From: Pseudisothecium myosuroides
Lineage: Eukaryota; Streptophyta; Bryopsida; Hypnales; Lembophyllaceae
DNA length: 64,000 bases
Assembly: GCA_951799445.1 (NCBI GenBank)
Contig: OX637287.1
Span: 4,464,001-4,528,000 of the forward strand
Direction of reading: 5' to 3'
The notes below the pieces were generated by a model, which saw nothing but the letters and a program-made list of their open reading frames with translations, had not been told where the DNA came from and did not search any database. The number at the start of each line of letters is the position of its first letter. Position 1 is the first letter of the stretch. A program made the position numbers and the translations under genes. Shown piece after piece: positions 1 through 12,604 of the stretch.

Positions 1-29
1 GTAGAACCCAATGAACTTGAAATTTTTGT

Positions 30-382
30 TGGATATGGCTAAGTTAATTGTAATCATATCCCTTGTTTTTTTGAAAATTAAACAAATCATTTTATATTTC
101 AAAGTCAATTTTGCTAATTTGTCACACTTTGTAGTTTAAAATTTTTTAGTACTAGAGGATAACCAAAATTAATGATCTAGAGCTGAAATTTTTGTGGTCT
201 GTTCCCGCAATAAGGAAACATGTACCTTCCAAGGGGAACTAAAAATACATTATTTTATGGCCTCCATGTTTGTACAAATATGTCTCCCTTGTGCGTACAC
301 TTCTAAACATGGAAGATGGTTTTGACTTCATTTTTTTGGTGAAATCTAATCACCATCAATGCCTTACAAATTGCCAATTTTT
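30..382 (+). repeat. Dispersed AT-rich repeat, copy 1
   Basis: This stretch aligns along its length with 5057-5405 in the same orientation. Shared blocks include TTTGTCACACTTTG, ACACTTCTAAACAT and GATGGTTTTGACTT. Neither copy has a long reading frame, so this is a non-coding interspersed repeat. Its true left end may lie outside the window. Confidence 0.75.
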
Positions 383-2143
383 AAGGGGGGTTTGTTCATG
401 ATTTTCTATTTATTATTAATTTATACCTCATTGTATCTATTTTCTATGATAAACTATCTTTTTTTTCAAATAACATTGTTTTCATACTTGCAAGTAGTCA
501 TAGTACTGGCAACAATACTTTTAGCCGTCGATTTTTCATATCAATGGCTGAGATTGTTCAGTTTCATAGTACTCCTCATACTTCTAGTACAAAGCGCAAA
601 AATTGCTATACTTGGCAAAACACTACAAAAATTGATTGGTCTTTTTTGCAACCACCCATTAACAATTCTCAAATTCTTCCAAAAGTTATTAGCATATTAG
701 TTTTATCTTTCCTTCAATACCACCTTCTACTTTACAATTTTTTTAAAAGTGAATATGAAAGTTTTTTTGGTTAAATTTTTTATTATTCATTCTCAACCCA
801 TTTTCCTACTTATTGATTTAAATGAACAAGCTACACAATATACGTGTATGGCCAATTTAATTAAAATGGCGTTATTCCATTATTTTAGAACTTATTTCAG
901 TTCAAACCATGTAGTTTGAAATCTGTAAGGACCTTAGATATCTAAAATCTATAATAGTCCTAGATTTTATCTAGATCACATAGTCTAAAATCTATAGTAG
1001 TCTTAGATTTTTGAAATCTATAATTAGCCTAGATGTTTGTAATCTATACTAGTTCTAGATGTCACTTTTGAATACCGCCATTTTAATGGAATTCCAAAAT
1101 GAAAATGGCACATGGAATCCCGCATGGAATATTGCCATTTTAATGAAATTGGCCATGTGTATTTTTCTAAAAATGTTGAAAGGGCTACAAATGCCTAAAT
1201 TTTGTAGTGTAGGCATATTGAACTTGCAGTCATTGCACATATTATTCTAAAACTTTTGGACAATGTACTTGAATAAATTAACCAGAGGATCCTACAGTTG
1301 GATTTGTTAAAAAATAAATATCGATGAAGATTTTGACCTTGCTTTGGGGATAAGTATTTTGAAGCCTCTAAACATAAAAGAATTTTAGAGGTTAATTTTA
1401 GTATTTGAACGGAAGAGAATGTTTCTTATATTTCATCTATATGTATTATAACTTTAAAAGTTGCAATAAAATCACAAGAATTATTTTTCTTAGATTAGAC
1501 TTATTTAAGATTAAGAAAAATAATGATTTCTGAAATCAAATTAGAGAATTTCAATTTATACATTACAAAAAATTTGGACCTTGAGGAAGGCCATTCCAAT
1601 TTCAGCAGATGTGCAAATATAACGAAATAAAAATTATTATTATTATTATTTTAAAAATAATAATATAAAAATACTTTTTAATCAAAAATCCAACAGGGCT
1701 CACCGACTGTCTACTCACCTTACAAATTCTTTGATGGCCAATTTGGTTTGATATTTCCTCTAAGTGCACATTTTCATGCAAGAAAGTAGCCCTCCCATAA
1801 CCCAAATTTTTTTCTAATGATCTTAAATTTTCTTTACATTTGTGAAAACCATGTTCATATGTGGAGAATCTATCCATCAATTATACTTTGATGTAATCCA
1901 CCAATATTTGACAAATCATATTTACCCTAGAAGGACATCTCCACACACAATCAAGGTAGTCACCAAAATATTCCAATTATTAGATCAATAGGTGGATTCC
2001 TTGTTTCTATGGTGAATAGTAAAGTCATCCATTCGGTCCATATTGGCCTTACAGCAGTTACAAGGTTAAAATTAACATTGATCACTTCTATGATACAATC
2101 AAGTGTCTTCAACTAGTTTTACTAGTCTATTGTTACAAACTCT
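383..2143. other. AT-rich stretch without a recognisable gene
   Basis: No reading frame here looks like a protein; the longest, 359-700, is low-complexity and hydrophobic, as expected from AT-rich DNA. Positions 905-1060 hold four to five degenerate copies of a roughly 27-bp unit built on AAATCTATAxTAGTCCTAGAT. The block CCATTTTAATGG/A recurs in both orientations around 860, 1078 and 1135. A short run of TTA triplets lies near 1635-1650. Confidence 0.6.
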
Positions 2144-2145
2144 TA

Positions 2146-2227
2146 CTCCCTCTATCTCAAAATAAGACCGGTGTTTCCTTTGTAAAGGAACAAAGGAAAC
2201 ACCAATCTTATTTTGAGACAGAGGGAG
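2146..2227. mobile_element. Stowaway-like MITE, 82 bp
   Basis: The two ends are 36-bp inverted repeats with only a few mismatches, starting CTCCCTCTATCTCAAAATAA on the left and CTCCCTCTGTCTCAAAATAA on the opposite strand. About 10 bp separate the arms. A TA dinucleotide flanks each side (2144-2145 and 2228-2229), the target-site duplication expected of Tc1/mariner-derived Stowaway elements, whose plant consensus begins CTCCCTCCGT. It is nearly all terminal repeat, so it would fold into a single hairpin. The near-identical arms suggest a fairly recent copy. Confidence 0.9.
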
Positions 2228-2229
2228 TA

Positions 2230-4654
2230 TAAGTTACTCCAAATACGTGGATGTCATTTAATTCTTAGCGAAACTTTATCAATACCTACGATGAAGTTGC
2301 CTAATTGAATCCATTATCACATCCTATTCCATATTTTTTACCTACATAAGAATTCAAGTTCACTTTAGACACTTGAAGATACCTTGTGAATTATCCGTGA
2401 CAAGACAAATGAATCACCATATAAAATGATTCTACAAGGAGATACGTAATGAATATTTTTGCAATCTATACAATCATAGTTTCTTGGTACAAGTTACCTT
2501 ATTATCTCAGTACGGCAGTGAATATTTAGAATACTGTGGAGTTGCCATAAATTAGGAACTGATAGCCGCAGTTTTCAGTGCACAGGAAGCGCGTTTTGTT
2601 TTGTGAGAAACAAACAGAGCCGGCTGGCTTGTGATCTAGCTAGTGCCAGAAGTATTGGTCGACCGGTCTACTTGGAGCTGTACAGGCAGCGACCGTAATC
2701 GGGACCGCCGCACTTGACCTTGTCTAGACTGATCGAACCGACGGACGAATTGCAGTATGCCCTGGTCTAGATATACAGTAGCAGTACCCTGGTAGACTAC
2801 AATCAAGACTTTCTCCTGCACCATGACTTTGACAAACTTGGCCTGGCATGGGGAGGCCCTACACTATCATCGCCGGGCCTCACTGGCCTGGCTGGCCATG
2901 GACAGTCTAGGTTCTTGTTTGACCCGAACCTGAATCTGCTCATCACCCACTTCCCTAGCCTTTCCACCGAAATTGTCATGGACCTGAGTCACCTGACCAT
3001 CTAGCTCCCTGGCTCAAATTTCATCATTGACTCGCAATAGATACAGGACATGATCGATTCGGAAGCTCTCAGTCTCTCACCTACAAATTATATTATAGTC
3101 TTGCACATCAAAGTTTGGTCCCCGAAACATATACTAAAATTTTATTCTATTGTACGAAAGCTGCTGAAGGTTCTGTGAACGCCTCCAACCCTCCCTCGTA
3201 CGTTAACCTTAGAAGTTAGACAGTTGCGGGCTCACAGTTACGTGCAGATTAGTCCCGAGATTAGCGAAGTGTGTACTTCGGTAATCAAGTGCTTCAATTA
3301 CCTCAAGATTGATTCTCAGATACAAGACACCAGTTGGAGCACAAGTTTCAACACAGATTCAGGAAACTAGCACATGCTTAGCTACGCGCTTGATTAACGA
3401 ATAATTAACAAGTGATTAACACGATATTATCGTATATTTAGCACGTGATTTCGAAGAAGAGCATCTCAGCAAAGCAAAAATTAAGACTGGAAACACCCTC
3501 AACAGTCGGTCTTCTCTCATATCGTCACTCTCGCACAGCTGGGGCCATAATAGAACATTCTGAAGCGGGTTAAGAAGAAGGAAGCTAAATGCATTTGATT
3601 ACAAGCTCCTAATCAAAGTAAAAAATTCCTCATCAACGTTACCCTAAGAGCAATCGTAGGAGCACCGTACGGAGACTCGGAGATGTCTATGCGGAACCCA
3701 TCTGCACTTCAGCATCTGTCATGCACCAGCTAGCCTCTGTCGTCACCTTCCTGGTTAATACTAAGCTGCAAATTGGGGTTAGTACAGTACCACTAATGCG
3801 AGTCCCACGACCTTCTCTTTGATCCATCTGCAAGACAGTCCAGCTTTTTCAGTTGTACTCCCCAAGTCCCAACTGATCCTCCTGAACCAGATTTCAAAAG
3901 AGCAACCAAACCACTGCTAGAAATCCCTGATCAAACTGCTGCATCGTACAAAGGGTTGACTTTTGCGTTTTCCAAGTTCATATTAGGTCTGCCCATGCTC
4001 AAATTCTTGTGCGGCCTAAGCAGAGGTGCTAGCTGTTTTTTCATGTGTAATAAGTTACACCGAGAATCCAGTCCCCAGAATGAATGTTTCAGCTATGAAC
4101 TGAAGTGTTTGTGAGAAGCTACTGTATTTCGAATAAAGGTGAATTTGGTACACTGCTAAAGGGCCGAAGTAGGCCAGCCATTGGAGTATTTTGAGTTTTT
4201 GACTGTGTTGTTTAGCACCACGTGGCGGTTATAACGGGGATAAATAAGGACAATATTCGACACTGGAAATTAATAGGGTGAGGGATATTGATTTGCCTGA
4301 AAAGCAAAAGAGGGGTATGGCGGGAGCGGGGTTTGCGTACCATATCCCTATTGGAGGAATGCTGGGCAGCACGGGCAGTTCGACATCGCTGCCCGCTGCC
4401 CGTATTATGAGCCCATGACTCCGTCAGTCCCCCAAGATGAGAACTTTTTATCCACCAAGATAAATTTCATTCAGTCATAATTGACCACATATCTGCACCA
4501 ATTGCACGTGCACATGCCTAGAGGTGCTCCAGGGTCTGGCTTCCCCTTGGTCTGATCTAGTCTAGGGTATAACCTTTGCTAAATTATTACGGTCCCTGGG
4601 AAAAATTTTGCAAGTGGGAAATATAAAACACAAAAGATTAACCGGAGAAGGAAG
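2230..4654. other. Intergenic stretch, higher GC, no gene recognised
   Basis: Base composition is more balanced than on either side, especially 2560-4560, but no frame could be assigned to a family. A frame on the plus strand at roughly 2770-3003 stays open for about 75 codons with a mixed, protein-like composition. It has no recognised motif and no clear start, and could be a relic. Confidence 0.5.
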
Positions 4655-4850
4655 CCCCGCACACTAAGTGTCCAATGGATGACAAAGAATCCTTCTATGT
4701 AGGACAGAAGTACAGAAGTACAGATGTTCATCCTTGGAATTTTGTGTGAAAAGGGAAGGTCTTGTATAGTAGTTTGACCCCTAATGAGTGCTCTTGGGGG
4801 TTTTTGAGCAAAAGTTTGATTTCTATAGTGACTAGCTCATCCTTTTGGGG
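4655..4850 (+). repeat. About 200-bp TTAA-ended repeat, copy 1
   Basis: It shares AGAATCCTTCTAT, CAGATGTTCATCCTT, AATTTTGTGT and GAGTGCTCTTG with 12599-12801 in the same orientation, and with 22333-22561 in the opposite one. The right boundary is GGGGTTAA at 4847-4854. The left boundary is unclear. It has no coding capacity. Confidence 0.7.
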
Positions 4851-5056
4851 TTAAGATTTCAAACTGAAGTGAATTGTTTGCATGTGCATGATATGGAAAG
4901 AGGGTACGTTATATTTTAGAGTGAAACTTGAAGGACATCAAATTTTGCATTCAGGGTGATTGCAAGAAACACCTGCAAGTTTGGTTGCGTTTTGAATTTG
5001 GAACTCTATAACTTTTGAATTATAAATCCAATGCCAAAAACAAAAAAATATGTTTT

Positions 5057-5405
5057 TAGATGTCTTGATTGTAATTGTATCCCTTATTTTTTAGAAAATT
5101 AAAAAAAATCTTTTTATATTTAAAGTCAAATTTGTTAATTTGTCACACTTTGACATTTAGAACTTTTTTATACTATTGAGTAGTTTAAATTAATGATTTT
5201 TAGCTGAATTTTTTGTGTCATATTCCTATAGTAAGTAGACATGTTCCTACCAAACGACATTTAAAAAACCATTATTTTATATCCTCTACAATCATGCAAA
5301 TAGGCCTTCTTTGCATGCACACTTCTAAACATTAGAGATGGTTTTGACCTTATTTTTTTGGTCAAATCTCATTGCCAACAAGTCCTCTCAAATGGCCAAT
5401 TTTTA
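5057..5405 (+). repeat. Dispersed AT-rich repeat, copy 2
   Basis: Second copy of the repeat at 30-382, same orientation, diverged but alignable end to end. It runs directly into the foldback at 5381-5588, which may be part of the same element. Confidence 0.75.
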
Positions 5406-5588
5406 ATTTTGTCAAACATTGTCTTTCCTATTTCTTACAAATTGAAACGTCGAAGTATGTGTTTTGGGGGACATTTTTTCAGAAATAGAATTCTAGCAAA
5501 GTAAATATATACTTCGACGTTTCAATTTGTAAGAAATAGGAAAAATAATTTTCAACAAAACTAAATATTGGCCATTTGGGAGGACTAA
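5381..5588. repeat. Foldback repeat
   Basis: Arms at 5381-5458 and 5509-5588 are inverted copies of each other around a loop of about 50 bp. The inner 32 bp are an exact match (core TTGAAACGTCGAAGTAT on the left arm). The outer part, with AAATGGCCAAT near the tips, is less perfect. It has no coding capacity. Confidence 0.88.
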
Positions 5589-6240
5589 ATGTAGCATTTG
5601 CATGTTGTCAAGGTCTTTAAATAACTTTTGTTTGATTCTAGGTAAACCCAAGGTCTAATTGACGTTTGCAAGCATTAGAGAAAATCTAAACTCTCTAGAA
5701 GTTTGTTTCTTTGCTAGCCAAATGTGCAAATACAACAAAAAGTGAAAATAAAAAAATATATTTATTTGTTTGGATAAAAATATTAAAAATCATGGACTAT
5801 ATAAACACCTCATGTGTTACATCATATTGTAATTTTTTTATTTTTTATTTTTTCCAAAAAAATATTTTCTATTTTCTATATTTGCACAATTGAATGACAT
5901 GTCTCAACCCTCTAAAGATCCAAAAAAAATTTAACGTTAATTTGATTTTCAATTAGTTATGAGAATTTCTTTTTAATTTAAAAATTTTGGATCCACTACA
6001 ACAAGATTTTTTTGGGATGATGAGTGACAGCCTTGCTTTTCTTTCTTTTATATTGCAATTTAATTATAGAAAAACATGGCCCTATTAACAAGGTAGTCGA
6101 CCAAAAATGATTCTTTGATGACTAGGTCCATTTTTTGTAGTCATAAAATCATTCATTGGACGCTTTTAGTTCTTTGCTTCCTTATTGAGGTAATTGAAGG
6201 CTACTCATTTTTCACAAGAAAAGAATTAGAAAAGGGTAAG
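5589..6240. other. AT-rich intergenic stretch
   Basis: No gene, RNA gene or clear repeat boundary was seen. The short open frames here are rich in Phe, Tyr, Ile and Lys, as expected from AT-rich non-coding DNA. Confidence 0.5.
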
Positions 6241-6244
6241 TTAA

Positions 6245-7167
6245 CCCCTAAAGGCCCAAAGTCCCCTCGGGGGACACTTGGGATTTTGGGCAGGCTCGTG
6301 CGACCTGAAATTTCGACCTGATTTTTTGAAACTTTTTTTGAAGATAGGAAATCACATTAGCTTTCCATAAATATAATTTTTTTTTCAATCGGTGCCCGGG
6401 AAAAAAAGTTATGCTGCCCAAAGTCAAAAAAGCAGTTCGCCGGGCAGAAAAAAAAAAAAAACTTTAAAAAATTGAATTCCCCCCCCCCCCCCCTCAAAGA
6501 CCATGTTTTTGTCTACATTTGAAGCTTTGATTCATTCTATTTGGACTCAAAATGAGAAAGTTATGGACAATCTTGTTTTTCGGGCAATCTAAGCGTCTTC
6601 TTCAAAAAACAACTTATAAAATTCATTTTTGAATGCAATTTTCAAATTTTTTCAAGTTTTTTTTTTTGAAAAGGTTAAGTTTGTTTGCAAGAACAATCCC
6701 ACTGTTGGGATTATGGTTTTTTAATTCCATCTAAGAGCTATTGAAGATTTAGTGTTTTGTTCAATTTTGAACCTACTTCTACTTAACAATTTTTTTATAT
6801 GTGAAAATCAAGTTTTGACATTCTGAATTTTTTTTCCCTGACTCTCAACTTAAATGTTCAACATAAAAAAATTTAACTTTATGGTGTGTAGTGAAAAAAA
6901 ATCCTCCACAAATGGCTGTCAAAGTCATCTGAAATTGCAATCCAGAGTTCAAAAAAACTTCTTTTTCCAACTTCAAACGCTAATATCTTCCAATCCGTAC
7001 GGTCAAACTTCATGAAATTTTTACCACATGATTAGAGACAAGTGAAGTACAAGATCCTACGGTTAGATTCTAAAAAAAAAGTTTTTTTTTTGTTTAGGGA
7101 GTGATCGCAACAAAAATGATAGTTTTCAGTGGTTTTGGAGCCAGAAAATGCCTTGGGCCTGTAGGGG
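6245..7167 (+). mobile_element. TTAA-flanked non-autonomous element, family 1, copy A
   Basis: The element lies between TTAA at 6241-6244 and TTAA at 7168-7171. It starts CCCCTAAAGGCCCAAAG and ends CCTTGGGCCTGTAGGGG, an imperfect terminal inverted repeat. It has no substantial reading frame. The interior matches copy B at 8802-9733 in the same orientation (for example ATCGGTGCCCGGGAAAAAAA near the left end). A run of about 15 C lies at 6479-6493. A TTAA target site with CCC-starting termini is characteristic of piggyBac elements; assigning a superfamily without a transposase is inference. Confidence 0.78.
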
Positions 7168-7570
7168 TTAACCCCTAAGTGCCTAAGCCTTTTTAAGTGA
7201 GTTTTTCCTATGAAAAAAACATGGGCTTACAGTTTTCTCCAATAAAGCAAATTATTTTTTTTCCAAAATCTAACCATATAGATGATTAACCCTTAAATTT
7301 TGGGGTAACCAAAAAAGGATTGACCATTCATGGCCCTTTTACAATGGGTTTTCCAATACGAGGTTAAATCTCAAGTGGCATTGCTCTCTCCCTTTTTTCC
7401 CTTTTGCTCGATCTGTAGGTAGAGATAACCATTGGAATACACATTTTGCACTCATTTCAGATGTTTCCTAGTTTTATTTTTCTTATTGTATATCTTTGAT
7501 TGTGTTCTTTCATTCTGCTATTTTTGGTCTTGAATTGTGGCTCCAAATTTGTGTAAAACCTTTCATTTAA

Positions 7571-8475
7571 TTCCTAAAGGATCAAGCTACATTTTTGGCA
7601 ACATTGCAATTTTGGGCAGCTCACTACAAATGGAATTTTTATTTTTTGTTCTATGAAATTTCACACAACATGGGAATGAGTTTTCTCTTTAAGGTCAAAC
7701 AATTTTTATAACTTTTGACTACATGGTTAAAAAGTTATTGTATGATATGTAACTTTTTTTCTCATTCATGCATTACAGGCAAATAAAAAAATCACTTTTT
7801 TCTAAAACAAAAATTTGAAAGACTTATATACACGTGGAAAGCTTTGAATCATTCCATTTTGATCAATAAAATGAAAGTTATGAGGAGTTTTGGTTTACTG
7901 GCAATTATGGATTCTCTACTCTAAAATAAACTTTGAAGTCCTTTATTTCACTCAATCCTCAATATTTTTGGAAAAAATGAAACCATAGGATGTAGATTGT
8001 TTATTACAACATTACAAAAATTGGGATTGGCATTTTTCAATTCCATAACTAAATTTTTAAAAATTTAGTATTTTGCATCATTCTCTACTTCTTTCTACTT
8101 GCTATTTTTTTCCTATATGTTGTACAATTCCAAATGATCTAAAAAATTTCAAGCACGTAGCCAACTTGCGTTGAAGAATAAATCCAAAGAAGCACCACCA
8201 TTTTGGATATTTTTTCATACAAATTTAACCTTCTGAAGTGCAGCTACCTAATTTTTCATATGCCAAGAAAAGGATTTATGTGAGTTCAAACGCTAATATC
8301 TTGCAATCTACATAGTGGAAATTTCTGAAATTTTTTCCACATCTTCTCAAACCAACGTATTACAAGATCCTACATTACATATGTCCAAAATGTTTTCTCT
8401 TAAATTTAGTGCTTGTACTAGAAATGGTAGTTTTGGAGCGTTTCTAGTGAAAACATAGTCAAAGAACTTCAAAGG
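7571..8475 (+). mobile_element. TTAA-bounded element, relative of the hairpin element at 60.8 kb
   Basis: The left end after TTAA (7567-7570) reads TTCCTAAAGGATCAAGCTAC. The next 250 bp match the arm of the perfect hairpin element at 60811-61549 (shared TTTTGGGCAGCTCACTAC, and AAAAAGTTATTG followed by ATGATATGT). The right boundary is taken at TTAA 8476-8479, preceded by CTTCAAAGG, but is not certain. It is non-coding. Confidence 0.6.
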
Positions 8476-8801
8476 TTAATCTTGTAGTTTTTAAAATTTA
8501 ATGGTAAAGTTGTCTTTACAACAAGAATATTTTTCACTTGTTTTTGGTCCTAAAAATACAAGATTTGTTTCCATGCGTATGGAACTTGGTTACCTTGAAA
8601 ATGAGTAAAGGATGCCAACTTCTCTAAAATGTTATGAGACCGAAAGAGCTAGTCAAAGTACAATTTAAGCCAGGCCAATGTATTCATTTCTTTGAATAAC
8701 CCTTCACTTTTATGTTATAATCTTGCAATCTATGACTTGGAATGAAACCAAACTTTGTAGAAATGATAAGGACTTGGCTTTTTACAAGATCTTATGATTA
8801 A

Positions 8802-9733
8802 CCCCTAAAGGACCATTGTCCCTACGGGGGACAAATGCGTTTTCGGGCAGGTACCTACGGGCTGAAATTTTCTCCTGATTTTTTGAAACTTTTTTTGGAG
8901 GTGGAAAAACTGATTAGCTTCAAGGGAATATAATTTTTTTCACAATCGGTGCCCGGGAAAAAAAGTTATGACCATATAAGCTCAAAACAGGCTACGGGGG
9001 GCAGCTCGGGCAGCAAAAAAAAAGGGACAAAAATTTGAATTTTTTTTTTTAATATTTTTTTTCTCATAGATTATATTTTTGGCTTTCCGGAAAGCTTTGA
9101 TTCATTTCATTTGGATATGTTATGAGAAAGTTATGGACATTCTTGTTTTTCGGGCAGTTAAAGCATCTTCTTGAAAAAAATAACTTTGGAATTCATTTCT
9201 GAATGCAATTTTTCAAATTTTTCAAATTTTTTTTTTTTGGATGGTCTGATTTACTTGTTAGAACAATCTCACCATTGGGATTAGTGCATTTTAAGTCCAT
9301 CTAAAATATATGAATGTTTTAGATTTTCCTTCTATCTTGTATCTATATCTACTTAACAAATTTTTTAAGAATGATAATTAAGTTTTTTTTTAATATTATT
9401 TTTTTTCTAGACTCTCAACTCAATTCTCCACTATAAAAAATAAAAGCTCAAAACTCTGTAGTGCAAAAATTTTAAGTTAAAAATGTTTAAAGTCAAAAAA
9501 TCTAGTCCCGCAATGTGCTGAAAAACTTGTTTTTTTCACTTTAAATGCAAATATCTTGCAATCTGTGCGGTCAAAAATTCTAAAAAAATTCCACACATTC
9601 TTATACTAGTTAGGTGTAAGATCCTACGGTTGGATGTGAAAAATAAACATTTTTCAAATTTTTTTATTCTTTGCTATAGAAATGGCAGTTTTCAGTGTTT
9701 TTTGGCAGAAAAAAGGCCTCGGTCCTTTAGGGG
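8802..9733 (+). mobile_element. TTAA-flanked non-autonomous element, family 1, copy B
   Basis: TTAA flanks both sides (8798-8801 and 9734-9737). The termini are CCCCTAAAGGACC on the left and GGTCCTTTAGGGG on the right, a perfect 13-bp terminal inverted repeat. Internal sequence matches copies A, C and D. Copies C and D lie in the opposite orientation. It is about 932 bp with no reading frame of note. This is the cleanest copy for defining the family ends. Confidence 0.85.
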
Positions 9734-9737
9734 TTAA

Positions 9738-10652
9738 TTGTCAGCACTGATAATGAGCTACAAGTGTTAAAGCTAATAGTATTCAAATGGAGTAGGATTG
9801 TGACACTTACTATTTTTTATTGAAAAGAAAATAGGAAACTAAAATATATTCCTTGTCAGTCCGGATATTCACACAAGGTGAATCTAATTTTTATTAGAGA
9901 TTCCCTCCTTTAAGTAGCTTAGTAGGGCTGCGGAAATAGCTTGCCTTATCAAACCCTAGCAGTCCTCTAGAGAGTCCAATTTTTTTCTAACGGATTAAGA
10001 GCTTATTTATTAATGTGCACATCAGTTTTGAGTGTGAAATTGCATGGTACTTGTGAATTTATAACACGAAAAATGTATGTTTCTTATTTTTAATATATTG
10101 CCCGTCCCTACAATGTTTGAGAAACTTGCATACAAGAGTTTTATGGGATTGGAAGTGACATGAACGACTAGAAATTGTATTAGCACACTAGAATGCACTT
10201 CCAAAAACTTTGAGTTCAAATGAAGAGCTGCCAAACTTATTATACAAAACCACTTTGCAATTGTTGAAATGTAATTTTTTTATAAGTAGAAATTACAAAT
10301 AATCTTAAATCAACACTTGTATGTTTTAAAACTTTTCAACAGTGAAAATCACTAAAACACTTTATTCTTTCCATTTGGACCATTTTCAAAGCAAATGGAT
10401 AAGTACAATTTTTTGATCTCAAATCAAGTGAAATTGGCAAGCTTTACTCTTCCACAAATGGTACATATGTCTTTCAAGACCTCTCAAAAATCAAATATTT
10501 ACCTTTTTTAGTGAAAAATAAAAGCTTCCAGTAGTTGACCTTCAATACTATCCATAAAGAATTTTAAAACGATCAAAGGAATTTAACTGCCCTCACACAA
10601 ACAAGCCTAAAATTTAAAAGCAACCATATATGGTCACTCAGGCAGTTAGAGG
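9738..10652. other. Intergenic stretch, no gene seen
   Basis: AT-rich DNA with no recognisable gene, RNA gene or repeat boundary. The short minus-strand frame at 10022-10234 has no motif and no support. Confidence 0.5.
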
Positions 10653-10656
10653 TCAA

Positions 10657-11085
10657 CCCCTAATGACCCGGAGGGTATACTTTCAAAACGGGCCAAAACT
10701 ACCAAAAATTTCAGCAATTATTTTGCTCATTTTTTCTTGAGATCAGATAGAATGTAACCATAGGATCTTGAAATTCACATTGAGAGTGAGTAACAAAAAA
10801 CAATTCAAAATTTGTAGATAAAAATATAATTTATGAGAAACAATTTTATTTATTTATTTATTTAAAGTTTCAATGAAGCTTCTATTTTACCCGCCAAACT
10901 AAACTTTGGACTTTTTGTGCCATAACTTCTTCCCCTGGGCACCAATTGAAATTAAAATCACCTAAAAAGATAATGCGATTTTCTAAATTCACTAAAAATT
11001 TCAGAAAATTACAACAAATATTGAAACCACAAGAGCTTGCCCAAAATCCATTTTGTTCTCCAAAGGGACAATGAGACTTTAGGGG
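10657..11085. mobile_element. Short TTAA-type element, diverged
   Basis: The left end is TCAA (10653-10656, a one-base variant of TTAA) followed by CCCCTAATGACCC. The right end is GACTTTAGGGG followed by TTAA (11086-11089). It is about 430 bp with no coding capacity. The right-hand part contains CCAAAGGGACAA, also found at one end of copies C and D. Confidence 0.6.
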
Positions 11086-11089
11086 TTAA

Positions 11090-11967
11090 AATTTTAAAAA
11101 CAATCTCTTTCAATCCTCTCCTAAGGTGAAGTTTTTACCTTTCAAAAAATTTATTAGAATAAATATTTGTATGTCTTGCAACTTGAAGAAAAAATAAGCC
11201 TAAACCCTAAACCGCAATCTTCACTTTGTGTATATCTCCAAAATCAATTATATACCTATGTAGAAGAAACTTTGTTCCCTTATAACTTTTGCATATGGTA
11301 TCCAAATGTGAAATTCTTTGGTGTGTTGGAACCTCCTCAGTTTCAATGGCCAACAAGAAATTACAAAAATTTGACCAGTCTAATAATAGTAACTAGGCAC
11401 AGAAGCAAAAAGTGGCGGTTTGGGGGGTACCCACCTTACATATATGGCCAAATGCGGTTTTTTCATATGCAACTTTTCTAAAAAAGTGTAGACCCATCAG
11501 AATTCAGATGCCTTTGTATGTTCTGAATCTAAAAAAGTTGTCTGTAAATCTAGAGTACAACTGAAGTGTTCCTTCATTGGTAAGTTTTCTGTACCACTGA
11601 AGTCACCCCCATTCTGGCCGCTGGATGCTTGGAGGAGGTGCTATCTTACAGCCGCATTGCCTGAGGCTTGACCAGAATAAAATCGCAGTCAGTTTTACTT
11701 GACTGATGCTGATTCGCAGAAAAGCGTTTACCGGTAGTCTGCGTCCACATAAAGGAATACATATAATTATGTTCAACTATGACTCACTGTCACTGTGTGC
11801 GAAATCTAGTCAATACAAATAGGATGGTTTTCTTGAACATGAAGAATCAGTGTAAGACTATTTTACCCCGAAAGGAGCAGGCAGTTGAATTATGGTATAC
11901 CTTACTCGGGAAATGTATGTTCATGAGGGCATCGTGAACCCTATAACGCCACCGCGATGCCGCGCAC
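11090..11967. other. Intergenic stretch, no gene seen
   Basis: A 104-codon open frame at 11167-11481 has no recognisable motif. It includes a 22-bp stretch (11407-11428) that recurs exactly at 35708-35729, so it is more likely repeat-derived than a gene. The region 11580-11960 is less AT-rich but gave no homology signal. Confidence 0.5.
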
Positions 11968-12604
11968 ACTTAGGGGCCGCTTTACACGTAGAGGCTAAAC
12001 CTTAGAACAGCACCACGATGCCGCGGACATTTAGGGGCCACTTTACACCTAGAGGTCGGGCCAATTCCCCTCCAAGCCAATTGCACAAAATTTCAGCCCT
12101 TTTTAGGCTTTAGGCCGTCTTCAACTATTCATTAGAATAAGATTATAACGCGGTCAATTCTCCCATATGTAAAGGCCTTGAGGCCAAGAGGTCGAGCCGA
12201 TTCAAGAAAACCTAGGAAATTTTAGCACCACTCTTTTTCTCTCTTTTCACGGCCACTTTACACCTAGAGATTGGGTCACTTCCCCTTGAGGCCAATTGCA
12301 CAAAATCTAATGGATTTGATTTGTTGAAAAAAATAACATTGTATAAAAAAAAATTTAATTGAAATTTGACATTGGCTCCACGCTCAAGAATTGGCTTCCT
12401 ATTTTTGGTGCATCCAATTCACAAAAGCTCAAGCTATACCAGGTCATGTCTGTTTTTGAATAAAAAACTCATTTCACCAAATTGACCTGACCTTTAGGTG
12501 TAAACAATTGGAACCAGTTTTAGCCTTTTGTCCAATCTCAAATGAGGATTTTGGGCCTCATACACAACAAATTGGCTTGGTCTCTACGTGTGAAGCGATC
12601 CTTA
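11968..12604. mobile_element. Foldback-type element with GGCCxCTTTACAC termini
   Basis: The left terminal region GGGGCCACTTTACACCTAGA is present as two near-direct copies (about 11970 and 12032) and again near 12249. The right end around 12570-12604 carries its inverted partner (CTCTACGTGTGAAGCGATCC). The following block GCCAATTGCACAAAAT also has an inverted match near the right end. No reading frame was found. Exact ends and target duplication could not be fixed. Confidence 0.6.

Noticed and set aside
359..700. 113-codon hydrophobic frame, plus strand
   Set aside because: Composition is Leu/Phe/Ile-rich, as any open frame in T-rich DNA would be. It overlaps the end of a dispersed repeat and has no homologous motif.
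11167..11481. 104-codon frame, plus strand
   Set aside because: No motif, and it includes a 22-bp stretch shared with non-coding DNA at 35.7 kb.
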